Source: Pseudotabrizicola sp. (GTDB lineage Bacteria > Pseudomonadota > Alphaproteobacteria > Rhodobacterales > Rhodobacteraceae). From it: a stretch of 64,000 nt of DNA. Under the pieces are notes generated by a model, which was not told where the DNA came from, searched no databases, and was given only the letters and a program-made list of their open reading frames with translations. A program made the position numbers and the translations under genes. Positions 25,434 to 33,540 of this stretch are shown here, piece after piece. Each line of letters begins with the position of its first letter. Position 1 is the stretch's first letter. The stretch spans positions 1-64,000 of the forward strand of contig NZ_JAUXOV010000036.1 of the NCBI RefSeq assembly GCF_030684215.1, written 5' to 3'.

Positions 25434-26669
25434 CACCGACAGTTGTACAGCTGTTGCGTGTTGCAAGGTGATGCCGGCGCTATGTGCCGGATATTGGCCG
25501 GGCAAAAGCTGGAGCCGGACTTTGGACAGGACGGTCGCCAGAATGTGGCCGGCCATCGCGTGCGCCAGATAAAGGCCAATGCAGCGGTGCTGGCCAAGCC
25601 CGAAGGGCAGATAGGCATGCCGTTGATGCGTTGGCGCGTCTGCCCATCGCTGGGGCTCAAAGTGTTCAGGCTCGGGCCAGAGCGCTGCATTGCGGTGAAG
25701 CAGGAGCGGTGAGATCAGCACAGAGCTGCCCTTGGGGATGTGGTAGCCGCCGATCGCATCGGGTCCAATTGCGCGGCGCTCGATCACCCAGATTGACGGG
25801 TGCAGCCGAAGCGCCTCGGCAAAGATATGGCGGGGTTCAGCGTCTTCATGTCCCTTCGCGGCATGAATGAAGGCCCAGGCCAAGGCGTTGGCAGTGGTTT
25901 CATGACCGGCAAGCAAAAGGGTGATAGCGGCGTCGCGGAGTTCCTTGTTGTTCAGGCCTGTCTCGCCCTCGGCCTCGTGGGCGTCAATCAGGCGGGTCAG
26001 AACGTCATCCGGCCGGTCATCCTGTCTTTTGCGGTGCGCGATAAGGCCGTAGACAATGGCATCAATCTGCTTAAGCGCAGAGGAAAACCTGCGTCGGTGC
26101 AGGTGCCGGGACACCATCGACAGATCAAACGGGGCTTCGATCCGGCGCCACGTGTCTGCCAAAAGCGCCTCAAGCGGGGCGCTTATAGATGCAGGCTTGA
26201 TGTCGGCGGAAAACAGGATCCTGATTGCGGCGGCGATGACGAGCTGCATCATCTCATTCACGATATCGATCTGCCCCTGGCGTCTCCAGCGCTCGATTGC
26301 TGGCAACAACAGGCTGTCGATGGCCGGTCCGCTGATGGCTTCAAAGCACCTTGGTTGGAAGGCTGGCTGGATCAACCGCCTGTGCCGCGCCCACATGTCT
26401 GAGTTTGCAGACAACAGGCTTTGTCCGGTGGCAGCGGCGATCCGGTCCGCGCTGCGCGTGGCTTTGTCATAGTTCTTGGCATTGCGGGACAGAACATGTT
26501 CGATATGATCCGGCGCGTTGAGCAGATGCGCAGTAACCGGGCCAAATCGCAGGCGCACGACAGGCCCGTGTTCGCGCACCGCCTGACCCAAAAAGCCGAT
26601 GGGGTCAGCCTTGAACGCTGGCAAAGACCCCAGAAAAAGCCCTCCCTTTGGCCCCGGCGCGCGCGTCAT
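25419..26669 (-). CDS. Cytochrome P450
   Basis: A 416-residue soluble P450. The I-helix oxygen-binding motif is LLLAGHETTANAL, the ExxR motif is EALRLHP and the heme-cysteine loop is FGLGQHRCIG. The sequence is nearer to the CYP4/CYP102-like fatty-acid or terpenoid hydroxylating types than to camphor-type P450s, judged by AGHETT and the PKG start. No redox partner gene is adjacent. Its ATG overlaps the sulfotransferase stop, so the two are one operon, divergent from the HMG-CoA-reductase operon. It probably hydroxylates the lipid or isoprenoid made there. Confidence 0.93.
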   Translation of the reverse strand: MTRAPGPKGGLFLGSLPAFKADPIGFLGQAVREHGPVVRLRFGPVTAHLLNAPDHIEHVLSRNAKNYDKATRSADRIAAATGQSLLSANSDMWARHRRLIQPAFQPRCFEAISGPAIDSLLLPAIERWRRQGQIDIVNEMMQLVIAAAIRILFSADIKPASISAPLEALLADTWRRIEAPFDLSMVSRHLHRRRFSSALKQIDAIVYGLIAHRKRQDDRPDDVLTRLIDAHEAEGETGLNNKELRDAAITLLLAGHETTANALAWAFIHAAKGHEDAEPRHIFAEALRLHPSIWVIERRAIGPDAIGGYHIPKGSSVLISPLLLHRNAALWPEPEHFEPQRWADAPTHQRHAYLPFGLGQHRCIGLYLAHAMAGHILATVLSKVRLQLLPGQYPAHSAGITLQHATAVQLSVSPRP

Positions 26670-27784
26670 ATCGGATAGTTGCCTTTTTCAAAGCTGCGCG
26701 ACCATCGCTTTGCCACCACCGCCCTGGTTGCCGCATCAAGCCCGGCAAAGGTGTTTTTCTGATAATCTTTCAGGCTGTCGGTATAGGCCCGCAACTGTGG
26801 CTCGAACGCGTCATATCCGCCAAGCGACAGGGCGCTGTAGATTTGCTCGATCTGCGCGACCGGATCAGACTCCAGCCTATCAAACCTGACCTCATGGAAA
26901 TGGCCCTTGGGGATCAATGACAGGTCTTCGTAAAAGGCGTCATACATGACTTCATGTCGGGTCAGAATTGCATTGTCCAAAGCGGCCAAATCAGGCTTTT
27001 GCAAATAGGTATACCAGCCAGCCGTATCAAAGAAATGCCGTTGCGATTGAAAGACATCGTAGGGATTTCGGTGAATATGCACAAAACGGGCATCCGGAAA
27101 CATTTCAAGGATTGTTCTGATGCGTGCCGTATGCGGCGGCGATTTCAAAAGCAGCGCGCGCGGGTTTTGCAGGGTGATCTTCTTGCAAAACAAAAGGAAG
27201 GCGGCTTTCCAGGCTTCAACCTCGGCACGGTCCACATCGCGAAAGGTCATATAGCGGTCGTAATGCACGGCACGGCGCGGAAAGCTGATGCCAAGATACA
27301 AAGAGGTAAGCGTCATCAGAAGCGGCGCAAATTCATCTTCCTGCGGCGAGGTGAAAGACAGGGCCATGTTGTCCATCGGGCGTTTGGGTGGCACCAGCCA
27401 CGGAAAAGCCTTGGTGGTAAAGCTTTCTGTGGTCAGAAACGTATAGGGGTTCACGACTTGATAGGTGTTGGGCGTCTGAAAGTGGGCGTGGTCCTGCGCA
27501 AGCAACTCGTGCAACAACGTTGTTCCGCTGCGCCAATGGCCAAGAATGAAAAGCGGGGCTTGGGTGATCTGGGTCTTGGCGATCTCGCGGCCATAGCGAA
27601 GGTCTTCTGCCACAGCTAACGCCGAGTTGGACAGGCTTGCCATGGTGATGACAGCGGCACGGTGCAGATAGGCCGGAGAAATCTGAAAGTCGTTTTGCAT
27701 AAGCAGACGACACCACTTTCCAAATGTGATGCCCGTCAGATAGTTGTGGCCAATGCTCCAACGATGTTTAAGGGGGGAAGGCAT
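26666..27784 (-). CDS. Sulfotransferase-family protein
   Basis: The real protein is the last 372 residues of the 723-residue track ORF, from ATG 27784 with GGAG 4 bases upstream. The PAPS-binding loop is PLFILGHWRSGTTLLHELL near residue 80, and the 3'-phosphate motif is IHRNPYDVFQSQRHF near residue 240. Such enzymes move sulfate from PAPS to an alcohol or amine. Translational coupling to the P450 suggests sulfation of a hydroxyl that the P450 introduces. The substrate is unknown. PAPS synthesis genes are not in the window. Confidence 0.88.
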   Translation of the reverse strand: MPSPLKHRWSIGHNYLTGITFGKWCRLLMQNDFQISPAYLHRAAVITMASLSNSALAVAEDLRYGREIAKTQITQAPLFILGHWRSGTTLLHELLAQDHAHFQTPNTYQVVNPYTFLTTESFTTKAFPWLVPPKRPMDNMALSFTSPQEDEFAPLLMTLTSLYLGISFPRRAVHYDRYMTFRDVDRAEVEAWKAAFLLFCKKITLQNPRALLLKSPPHTARIRTILEMFPDARFVHIHRNPYDVFQSQRHFFDTAGWYTYLQKPDLAALDNAILTRHEVMYDAFYEDLSLIPKGHFHEVRFDRLESDPVAQIEQIYSALSLGGYDAFEPQLRAYTDSLKDYQKNTFAGLDAATRAVVAKRWSRSFEKGNYPI

Positions 27785-27868
27785 ATGGCTCCATCGTCGA
27801 ATTCGGGTTCCACCTGCCATCGTAGCGATTAGACTGGAAAGCGCCAGAACATGTCGGAAAAACTCTGA

Positions 27869-29134
27869 ATGCCTGTCCCCTCTCATGTCAAAGACATGCT
27901 GCACAGAATTCGGGCGCGATTTCAGACCGCGCCGCTTCAACAACGCATGTTGCCCAGTGATGCCCAATTCACCACATTGCGCCCGGTGCGCAAGGCCACG
28001 GTGTCTTCGGTTTCCAAGTATTGGGAACGCCTTTTGGGCAAAGCCACTGCCGCGGATCGTGATGCGCTGGCCGATCCGCTGACGATGGCAGGGCTGGATC
28101 AGTTCAACGCCAACATTGAGAATTTCATCGGAACGGTAAAGCTGCCCGTAGGGATCATCGGGCCACTGCGGATCAACGGCCTTAACGCGCATGGTGATTA
28201 TCATGTGCCCATGGCCACGACCGAAGCGGCGCTGGTCGCATCCTATGCGCGCGGGGCCTATGCGGCCACAAAGTCCGGCGGCATCAACACCGCGATCTTG
28301 TATGAAGGTGTCATCCGCACCCCGGCCTTTGTGCTGGACAGTTTGCTGGATGCAGGGCTGTTCGTCGAATGGGTTGTCAGGGAGATTGAGCCGCTTAAAG
28401 CCAGGGCCGAGGCGACAACGCGGTATGGCAAGCTGATCTCGGTCGAACCTGTGATCGACAACAACATCGTTTTTCTGATCTGCCGGTTTACCACGGGCGA
28501 TGCTGCCGGCCAGAACATGGTGACCATCGCCACGAATGCGATGTGCGAAGACATTGCGGCGCGCTGCCCGGTCACGCTGCGCGCCTGGTATATCGAGGGA
28601 AACTTCTCCGGCGACAAGAAGGCGTCGTTTCTTGGCATGGTCACCGGGCGCGGGCGCAAGGTCAGCGCGTCCGTGATCCTCAGGGCTGAGGTGGTGGAAA
28701 AGACGCTTGGAACATCGGTAAAGGCGATGCTGGCCTATGGGCAGGTGGCCAATCTGGGTTCGCTTCTGTCCGGGCAATTGGGCGCGCAGGCGCATTTTGC
28801 GAACGGGTTGGCCGCTGTGTATATCGCCACCGGGCAAGACGCTGCCTGTGTCGCTGAAAGTGCGATGGGTGTCACCCGGATGGAAGCGCGCGGCGATGAT
28901 CTGTTTTGCAGCGTGACCATGCCCAATATTCTGGTGGGGTCCGTTGGCGGCGGCACATCCTTGCCCAGCCAGTCTGCCGGGCTGAACATCCTTGGTCTGA
29001 AAGGCACGGGCAACGGCGCGGCCCTTGCAGAGGTGGTTGCCGCAACCTGCCTGTGCGGTGAAATTTCAATCGTGGCGGCGATTGCCGCAGGGCATTTCTC
29101 GCGCGCCCATGAAAATCTGGCGCGGCACAGATGA
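27869..29134 (+). CDS. Hydroxymethylglutaryl-CoA reductase, class I-like
   Basis: A 421-residue protein without membrane segments. Catalytic residues of the family are visible: Glu in ENFIGTVKLPVGIIGPL, Lys in EGNFSGDKKAS, Asp in ATGQDAACV and the C-terminal His in FSRAHENL. TTEAALVAS and SGGINTAI also fit. The enzyme reduces HMG-CoA to mevalonate with NAD(P)H. Most alphaproteobacteria make isoprenoids by the MEP route, so this gene is uncommon. No HMG-CoA synthase or mevalonate kinase lies nearby. It leads a seven-gene operon; its stop overlaps the next start. Only 84 bases separate it from the divergent sulfotransferase. Confidence 0.93.
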   Translation: MPVPSHVKDMLHRIRARFQTAPLQQRMLPSDAQFTTLRPVRKATVSSVSKYWERLLGKATAADRDALADPLTMAGLDQFNANIENFIGTVKLPVGIIGPLRINGLNAHGDYHVPMATTEAALVASYARGAYAATKSGGINTAILYEGVIRTPAFVLDSLLDAGLFVEWVVREIEPLKARAEATTRYGKLISVEPVIDNNIVFLICRFTTGDAAGQNMVTIATNAMCEDIAARCPVTLRAWYIEGNFSGDKKASFLGMVTGRGRKVSASVILRAEVVEKTLGTSVKAMLAYGQVANLGSLLSGQLGAQAHFANGLAAVYIATGQDAACVAESAMGVTRMEARGDDLFCSVTMPNILVGSVGGGTSLPSQSAGLNILGLKGTGNGAALAEVVAATCLCGEISIVAAIAAGHFSRAHENLARHR

Positions 29135-30036
29135 ATCTGGCCCCCCTCTGGACCTATCAGAAAGAACGGTTCCCGCTGGCCAAGACCGCCCCCTTACTGG
29201 CGATCTTTTCTGCCGCCAGCATCAGCGTATCGGCTGAGCTTGCGGGCCGCCCCTTGCCCACGTGGGGGGGCTTTGCTGCGGGTTTTGTCGTTGCGATGCT
29301 GCTGTTCTTTCAGATGCGGGTCTGTGACGAATACAAGGATCTGGAAGATGACAGGCGGTATCGCCCCAGCCGCCCGATCCCGCGCGGGCTGATCTCCTTG
29401 CGGACGGTGCTGGGGCTTGGGTTTGTGTCACTGCCGATCACTGCATTTGCTGTCTGGGCGTGGCATCCGCCGCTTTTGTGGCTGTTGGGTCTGGTGTGGC
29501 TGTGGCTTGCCGCGATGACGGCCGAATTCGGCGCGCCGCGCTGGCTCAAGACGCGGCCTGTGCTGTATCTGGTCAGTCACATGGCGATCATGCCGCTGAT
29601 TGACCTGTTGCTGACCGGGTTTGAGTGGTTGCCAAATGGCGTGCCTGCTGCTGGCTTGGCGGTCTTTCTGGTGCTGTCTTTTGTAAACGGCTGCGTGTTG
29701 GAAATCGGGCGCAAATTATGGGCGCCCGAGAGTGAGATTTCGGGGGTTGAGACCTATTCCCGCCTTTGGGGACCGCGCAGAGCAGCGCTCATTTGGGTGC
29801 TGTGCGTCGCTGTGTCTTGGTGCCTTCTGCTGGGTGTGGCGGGACTTACCGGGGTGTTCTGGATCACGCTTTTGCCGGGCAGTGCGGGCGCGGCCCTTTG
29901 TGCATGGGCGGCTGTGCGCTATGCCCGAGCCCCCACCGTTGCGGCTGAAAAACGTCTTGACCTGCTGGCCGGGCTTTGGGTTTTCCTGTGTTACGGGCTG
30001 GCCGGGTTCGCGCCACTTCTGACAAGGGTGGTCTGA
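29131..30036 (+). CDS. UbiA-family prenyltransferase
   Basis: A 301-residue protein with 8-9 membrane segments. The first Asp-rich motif is present as RVCDEYKDLEDDRRYRPSRP, typical of UbiA-type Mg-diphosphate binding. The second motif, normally DxxxD, reads APESEISGVETYSRLWG, with Glu in place of Asp, which is unusual. The family joins an isoprenyl diphosphate to an aromatic or polar acceptor in the membrane. It overlaps both neighbours (ATGA before, TGATG after). Acceptor and prenyl donor are unknown; a role with the HMG-CoA reductase product is inferred. Confidence 0.87.
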   Translation: MNLAPLWTYQKERFPLAKTAPLLAIFSAASISVSAELAGRPLPTWGGFAAGFVVAMLLFFQMRVCDEYKDLEDDRRYRPSRPIPRGLISLRTVLGLGFVSLPITAFAVWAWHPPLLWLLGLVWLWLAAMTAEFGAPRWLKTRPVLYLVSHMAIMPLIDLLLTGFEWLPNGVPAAGLAVFLVLSFVNGCVLEIGRKLWAPESEISGVETYSRLWGPRRAALIWVLCVAVSWCLLLGVAGLTGVFWITLLPGSAGAALCAWAAVRYARAPTVAAEKRLDLLAGLWVFLCYGLAGFAPLLTRVV

Positions 30037-32453
30037 TGTCATTCATCATAAGACAGCAAGATGCCACGCAGGCAGAGGATGTTGGCGGCAAAGCTGCCGC
30101 CTTGTGCCGTCTGGCCCTTGCGGGCTTTGCGCCCCCCGAATTCTTTGTCATTCGCGCCGAAGCCTTTGAAACCACCGGCCCCGTTATCGGGCTGAAGGAG
30201 GCGACCAATGCGCTTGGCGCAGGCCCCTTCGCGGTGCGCAGTTCCGCGCGACAGGAAGACGGGGCAGACCACAGCCACGCCGGGCAGTTCGACACTTTCC
30301 TGAACGTGCCCGCTGACGGGGTCGAGGCCGCTGCGCGCAAGGTCTGGCAATCGGGATTTTCCGAAACGGTCGCCACCTACCGCGCCCTGAAGTCAAAGGG
30401 CAAAGCCGAAGGCCCCGCCGTTGTGGTGCAGCGCATGGTTGATGCGCGCGTGGCAGGTGTGGCATTTTCCGCCGATCCCGTCACGGGCCGCCGCGATAGG
30501 GTGGTTCTATCGGCAATCGTGGGCTTGGGCGATCAACTGGTATCGGGCGAGGCGGATGGCGAAGACTGGACTGTGGGCACCAATGCGGTCTGCGCCGTGC
30601 CCCCGGTTGTTCTGACCCAAGCACAGGCGCAGGACATTGCCGCGCTTGCGCGACGGGCCGAAACGGTCTTTGGCGCGCCGCAGGATATCGAATGGGCGAT
30701 AGATGCGCAGGGCCTGCACATCCTGCAATCGCGCCCCATCACCACTGCACTGCTGCCGCTTGCCAATCCAGATACGGCTCTGACGATCTTTGATAATTCC
30801 AACATCGTTGAAAGCTATCCCGGCATGGTCAGCCCGTTGACCTATTCCTTTGCGGTCCATGTCTATGCCCGTGTCTACCGCGCGTTTGTGGCCCTGCTGG
30901 GCGTGCCACAAACCACCATCGACGCGAATGCGGCTGTGTTTGGCAATATGCTGGGGCGGGTGGATGGCCGGGTCTACTACAATCTGGTCAACTGGTATCG
31001 GGCGCTGTCGTTGCTGCCGGGGTTTTCGCTGAACCGGGCGTATATGGAAACCATGATGGGCGTTGATACCCCGATGCCGTCCGAGGTGACCGATACGATC
31101 GGCCCGGCATCTGTCAGAGGATTTGGGCGACTGCGGGAATACACCAGACTGACAAAGGCCGGGTTTGGCCTTGTCTGGCAGGCCATGGTGTTGCCGCGCA
31201 CAAGGCGGCTGTTTTACAATCGGCTGAACGCGGCGCTCAACAGCGGCTTTGACGTGGATCACGCCGGCCCCACGGCTCTGGCCGCTGAATACCGCAAGAT
31301 TGAAAGCACCTTGCTGGATCGCTGGGATGCGCCTTTGGTCAATGATTTCCTGTGCATGCTGGCTTTTGGGGCATCGCGCAACCTTTTGCAGAAATGGTTG
31401 GGGCAGGACGGGCTGCTGCTGCACAATGACGTGATGATCGGGCAGGGTGATATCGTATCTGCCGAACCAGCCCGGCGCATCGCACAGATGGGGCAAATGG
31501 CAAAAGCGGCCGGGCTGGATGCGGCTTTGGCCGCTGGTGACAGGACCTCGCTTGAGACTCATCCGGCGTTGGCACACGCGATTGCTGACTATCTTGCAAA
31601 GTTCGGGGATCGTTGCACCGAAGAGCTGAAGCTGGAAAGCCTGACCCTGCGGGATGACCCGACCAGCCTTCTTGCCGCGATTGCCGCAAGCGCACAGCGC
31701 TCGACCGGGGTCCGGCATGTTGCCAAGGCCCCGGACTGGCGGGCGCATTTCCCAAATCCGGTCAAGCGGGCGGTTGCAAAGGCCGTGATCGGCTGGACAA
31801 AAAACCGCGTGCGAGATCGCGAAAACCTCCGCTTTGAACGGACCCGGATTTTCGGCTACGCCCGCCGTGTGTTTCTGGCGATTGGCCGAGAATTTGCAGC
31901 GCGCGGCTTGCTCGACGACCCGCGCGACGTGTTCTATCTGACCACGGCCGAGGTCTTGGGCGCGGTTGAAGGTTTCGGGCTGTCGGGGGATCTGAAATCG
32001 CTGGTGGCGCTTCGCAAGGCAGAAGACCTAGCCGCCATGACCCGTCAAGATCCGCCGGAACGGATCGAATTGCGCGGTCCGGCGATTGCCCCGGTATGGG
32101 TTCACACCGCTGGCGTGAAAGACGCCTCGTCGCGGCGCGTTGCGACCGGCTGTTCGGCGGGCCGGGTGTGTGGCACCGCACGGGTGATCCGAGACCCGCG
32201 AAACCAGTCGCTGGCCGCGGGCGACATTCTGGTCGCGCGGCACACAGACCCCGGTTGGATTGCCGTGTTTTCCAACGCGTCCGCGATCGTCGTCGAACGG
32301 GGATCGCTGCTGTCCCATTCCGCCATCGTCGCGCGGGAACTTGGCATTCCTTGCGTGGTCGGGTTGAAAGGTGCGACGCAGTGGATTTCTGACGGCGAAA
32401 CCATCACCGTAGATGGCGCAACAGGTGAGGTGGAAAGAAATGACAGCCTCTGA
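30036..32453 (+). CDS. PEP-synthase / rifampin-phosphotransferase-like ATP-dependent phosphotransferase
   Basis: From the ATG at 30036 (overlapping the ubiA-like stop) the protein has 805 residues. The N-terminal 260 form an ATP-grasp PEP/pyruvate-kinase-type domain (VGGKAAALCRLALAGF, FAVRSSARQEDG, LQSRPIT). A long middle region has no PEP-binding barrel. The C-terminus is a phosphohistidine swivel domain with the catalytic His in GSLLSHSAIVARELGIPCVVG. This order is like rifampin phosphotransferase, which moves a phosphate from ATP to a hydroxyl of a small molecule, rather than true PEP synthase. The substrate may be an alcohol of this pathway. Confidence 0.82.
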   Translation: MSFIIRQQDATQAEDVGGKAAALCRLALAGFAPPEFFVIRAEAFETTGPVIGLKEATNALGAGPFAVRSSARQEDGADHSHAGQFDTFLNVPADGVEAAARKVWQSGFSETVATYRALKSKGKAEGPAVVVQRMVDARVAGVAFSADPVTGRRDRVVLSAIVGLGDQLVSGEADGEDWTVGTNAVCAVPPVVLTQAQAQDIAALARRAETVFGAPQDIEWAIDAQGLHILQSRPITTALLPLANPDTALTIFDNSNIVESYPGMVSPLTYSFAVHVYARVYRAFVALLGVPQTTIDANAAVFGNMLGRVDGRVYYNLVNWYRALSLLPGFSLNRAYMETMMGVDTPMPSEVTDTIGPASVRGFGRLREYTRLTKAGFGLVWQAMVLPRTRRLFYNRLNAALNSGFDVDHAGPTALAAEYRKIESTLLDRWDAPLVNDFLCMLAFGASRNLLQKWLGQDGLLLHNDVMIGQGDIVSAEPARRIAQMGQMAKAAGLDAALAAGDRTSLETHPALAHAIADYLAKFGDRCTEELKLESLTLRDDPTSLLAAIAASAQRSTGVRHVAKAPDWRAHFPNPVKRAVAKAVIGWTKNRVRDRENLRFERTRIFGYARRVFLAIGREFAARGLLDDPRDVFYLTTAEVLGAVEGFGLSGDLKSLVALRKAEDLAAMTRQDPPERIELRGPAIAPVWVHTAGVKDASSRRVATGCSAGRVCGTARVIRDPRNQSLAAGDILVARHTDPGWIAVFSNASAIVVERGSLLSHSAIVARELGIPCVVGLKGATQWISDGETITVDGATGEVERNDSL

Positions 32454-33540
32454 GATCGAAACCAAAGCCAGCTTTGACCACATTCGCTATGCCCAGTTGT
32501 GGGAGGACGCGGATATTCTGACGCAAGCGTTTGGGGATTGTGCAGGCGGCACGCTGGTTTCCATCTGCGCTGCCGGGGACAATGCGCTCGCCATGCTGAC
32601 GCTTGATCCGGCAAAGGTGGTGGTGGTTGATCTGTCGCCAGCCCAGATTGCCTGTCTGCGCCTGCGCATGGGGGCGTTTTCTGCGCTGTCGCACCCCGAG
32701 TTTCTGGAACTGATGGGCGCGCGCGCCTCAAACCGGCGCAAGGCGCTTTTGGCGCGTGCGCTGGCGGGGCTGGATGCGCAAACACAGGCGTTCTGGGCCG
32801 GGCTTGCCGAGGATGTGGCCCTGTACGGCGCGGGCGGTGTCGGCAAATTTGAACGGTATTTCCGCATTTTCCGCACCCGCCTGCTGCCCCTCGTCCACTC
32901 TGGCAAGACGCTGGACGATGTTTTTGTGCCGCGCGGAAAAGCTGACCGGCAGACGTTCTACGACACGCGGTTCAACACCTTTCGGTGGCGCATCCTGCTG
33001 AACCTGTTTTTCTCGCGTTTCGTGATGGGGCGCATGGGGCGGGACAAGGCGTTTTTTGACCATGTCGACGGCAGCCCGGCCCAGCACGTCGCCCGGCGCA
33101 TCCATCATGCGGCAGTCGAGACTGACCCCGCACAGAACCCCTATCTGCACTGGATCTTGCATGGCACGCATGGTGCCGCCTTGCCGATGACATGGCGGGC
33201 CGAGCATTTTGACACCATCCGCAGCCGACTTGAGCGCATCGACATCCGCCCCGGATCGCTGGAGGCGTTTGTCTCGACTGGCGAGCGGGCGGACGGATTC
33301 AATCTGTCCGACATCTTTGAATACATGTCGCCTGCGGTCTTTGCGCAGGTGTATGGCAGCATCCTTGCCGCCGCGGCCCCAAAGGCGCGGCTGGTCTATT
33401 GGAATATGATGGCCCCGCGGCGTGTGCCCCCGGCCTTTGCGGCGCAGGTCACCCGGCAACGCGGGATCGAGGATCGGCTGAAGGCACAGGACAATGCGTT
33501 TTTCTATTCCGATTTCGTGGTTGAAGCGGTGAACGGGTGA
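32440..33540 (+). CDS. DUF3419 protein, BtaA-like 3-amino-3-carboxypropyl transferase
   Basis: From ATG 32440 the protein has 366 residues. It starts SFDHIRYAQLWEDADILTQAF and contains a SAM-binding-like strand (TLVSICAAGDNALAMLTLDPAKVVVVDLS), then HWILHGTHGAALP and FNLSDIFEYMSP, typical of DUF3419. The best-known member, BtaA, moves the aminocarboxypropyl group of S-adenosylmethionine to diacylglycerol in betaine-lipid synthesis. No BtaB methyltransferase is beside it, so ordinary DGTS lipid synthesis is not implied. It overlaps the upstream gene by 14 bases and the next by 4. Confidence 0.83.
   Translation: MTASEIETKASFDHIRYAQLWEDADILTQAFGDCAGGTLVSICAAGDNALAMLTLDPAKVVVVDLSPAQIACLRLRMGAFSALSHPEFLELMGARASNRRKALLARALAGLDAQTQAFWAGLAEDVALYGAGGVGKFERYFRIFRTRLLPLVHSGKTLDDVFVPRGKADRQTFYDTRFNTFRWRILLNLFFSRFVMGRMGRDKAFFDHVDGSPAQHVARRIHHAAVETDPAQNPYLHWILHGTHGAALPMTWRAEHFDTIRSRLERIDIRPGSLEAFVSTGERADGFNLSDIFEYMSPAVFAQVYGSILAAAAPKARLVYWNMMAPRRVPPAFAAQVTRQRGIEDRLKAQDNAFFYSDFVVEAVNG

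Noticed and set aside
26666-28837. 723-residue minus-strand ORF as one protein
   Set aside because: Only the last 372 residues are sulfotransferase-like. The first half is antisense to the HMG-CoA reductase gene and has shadow-frame composition.
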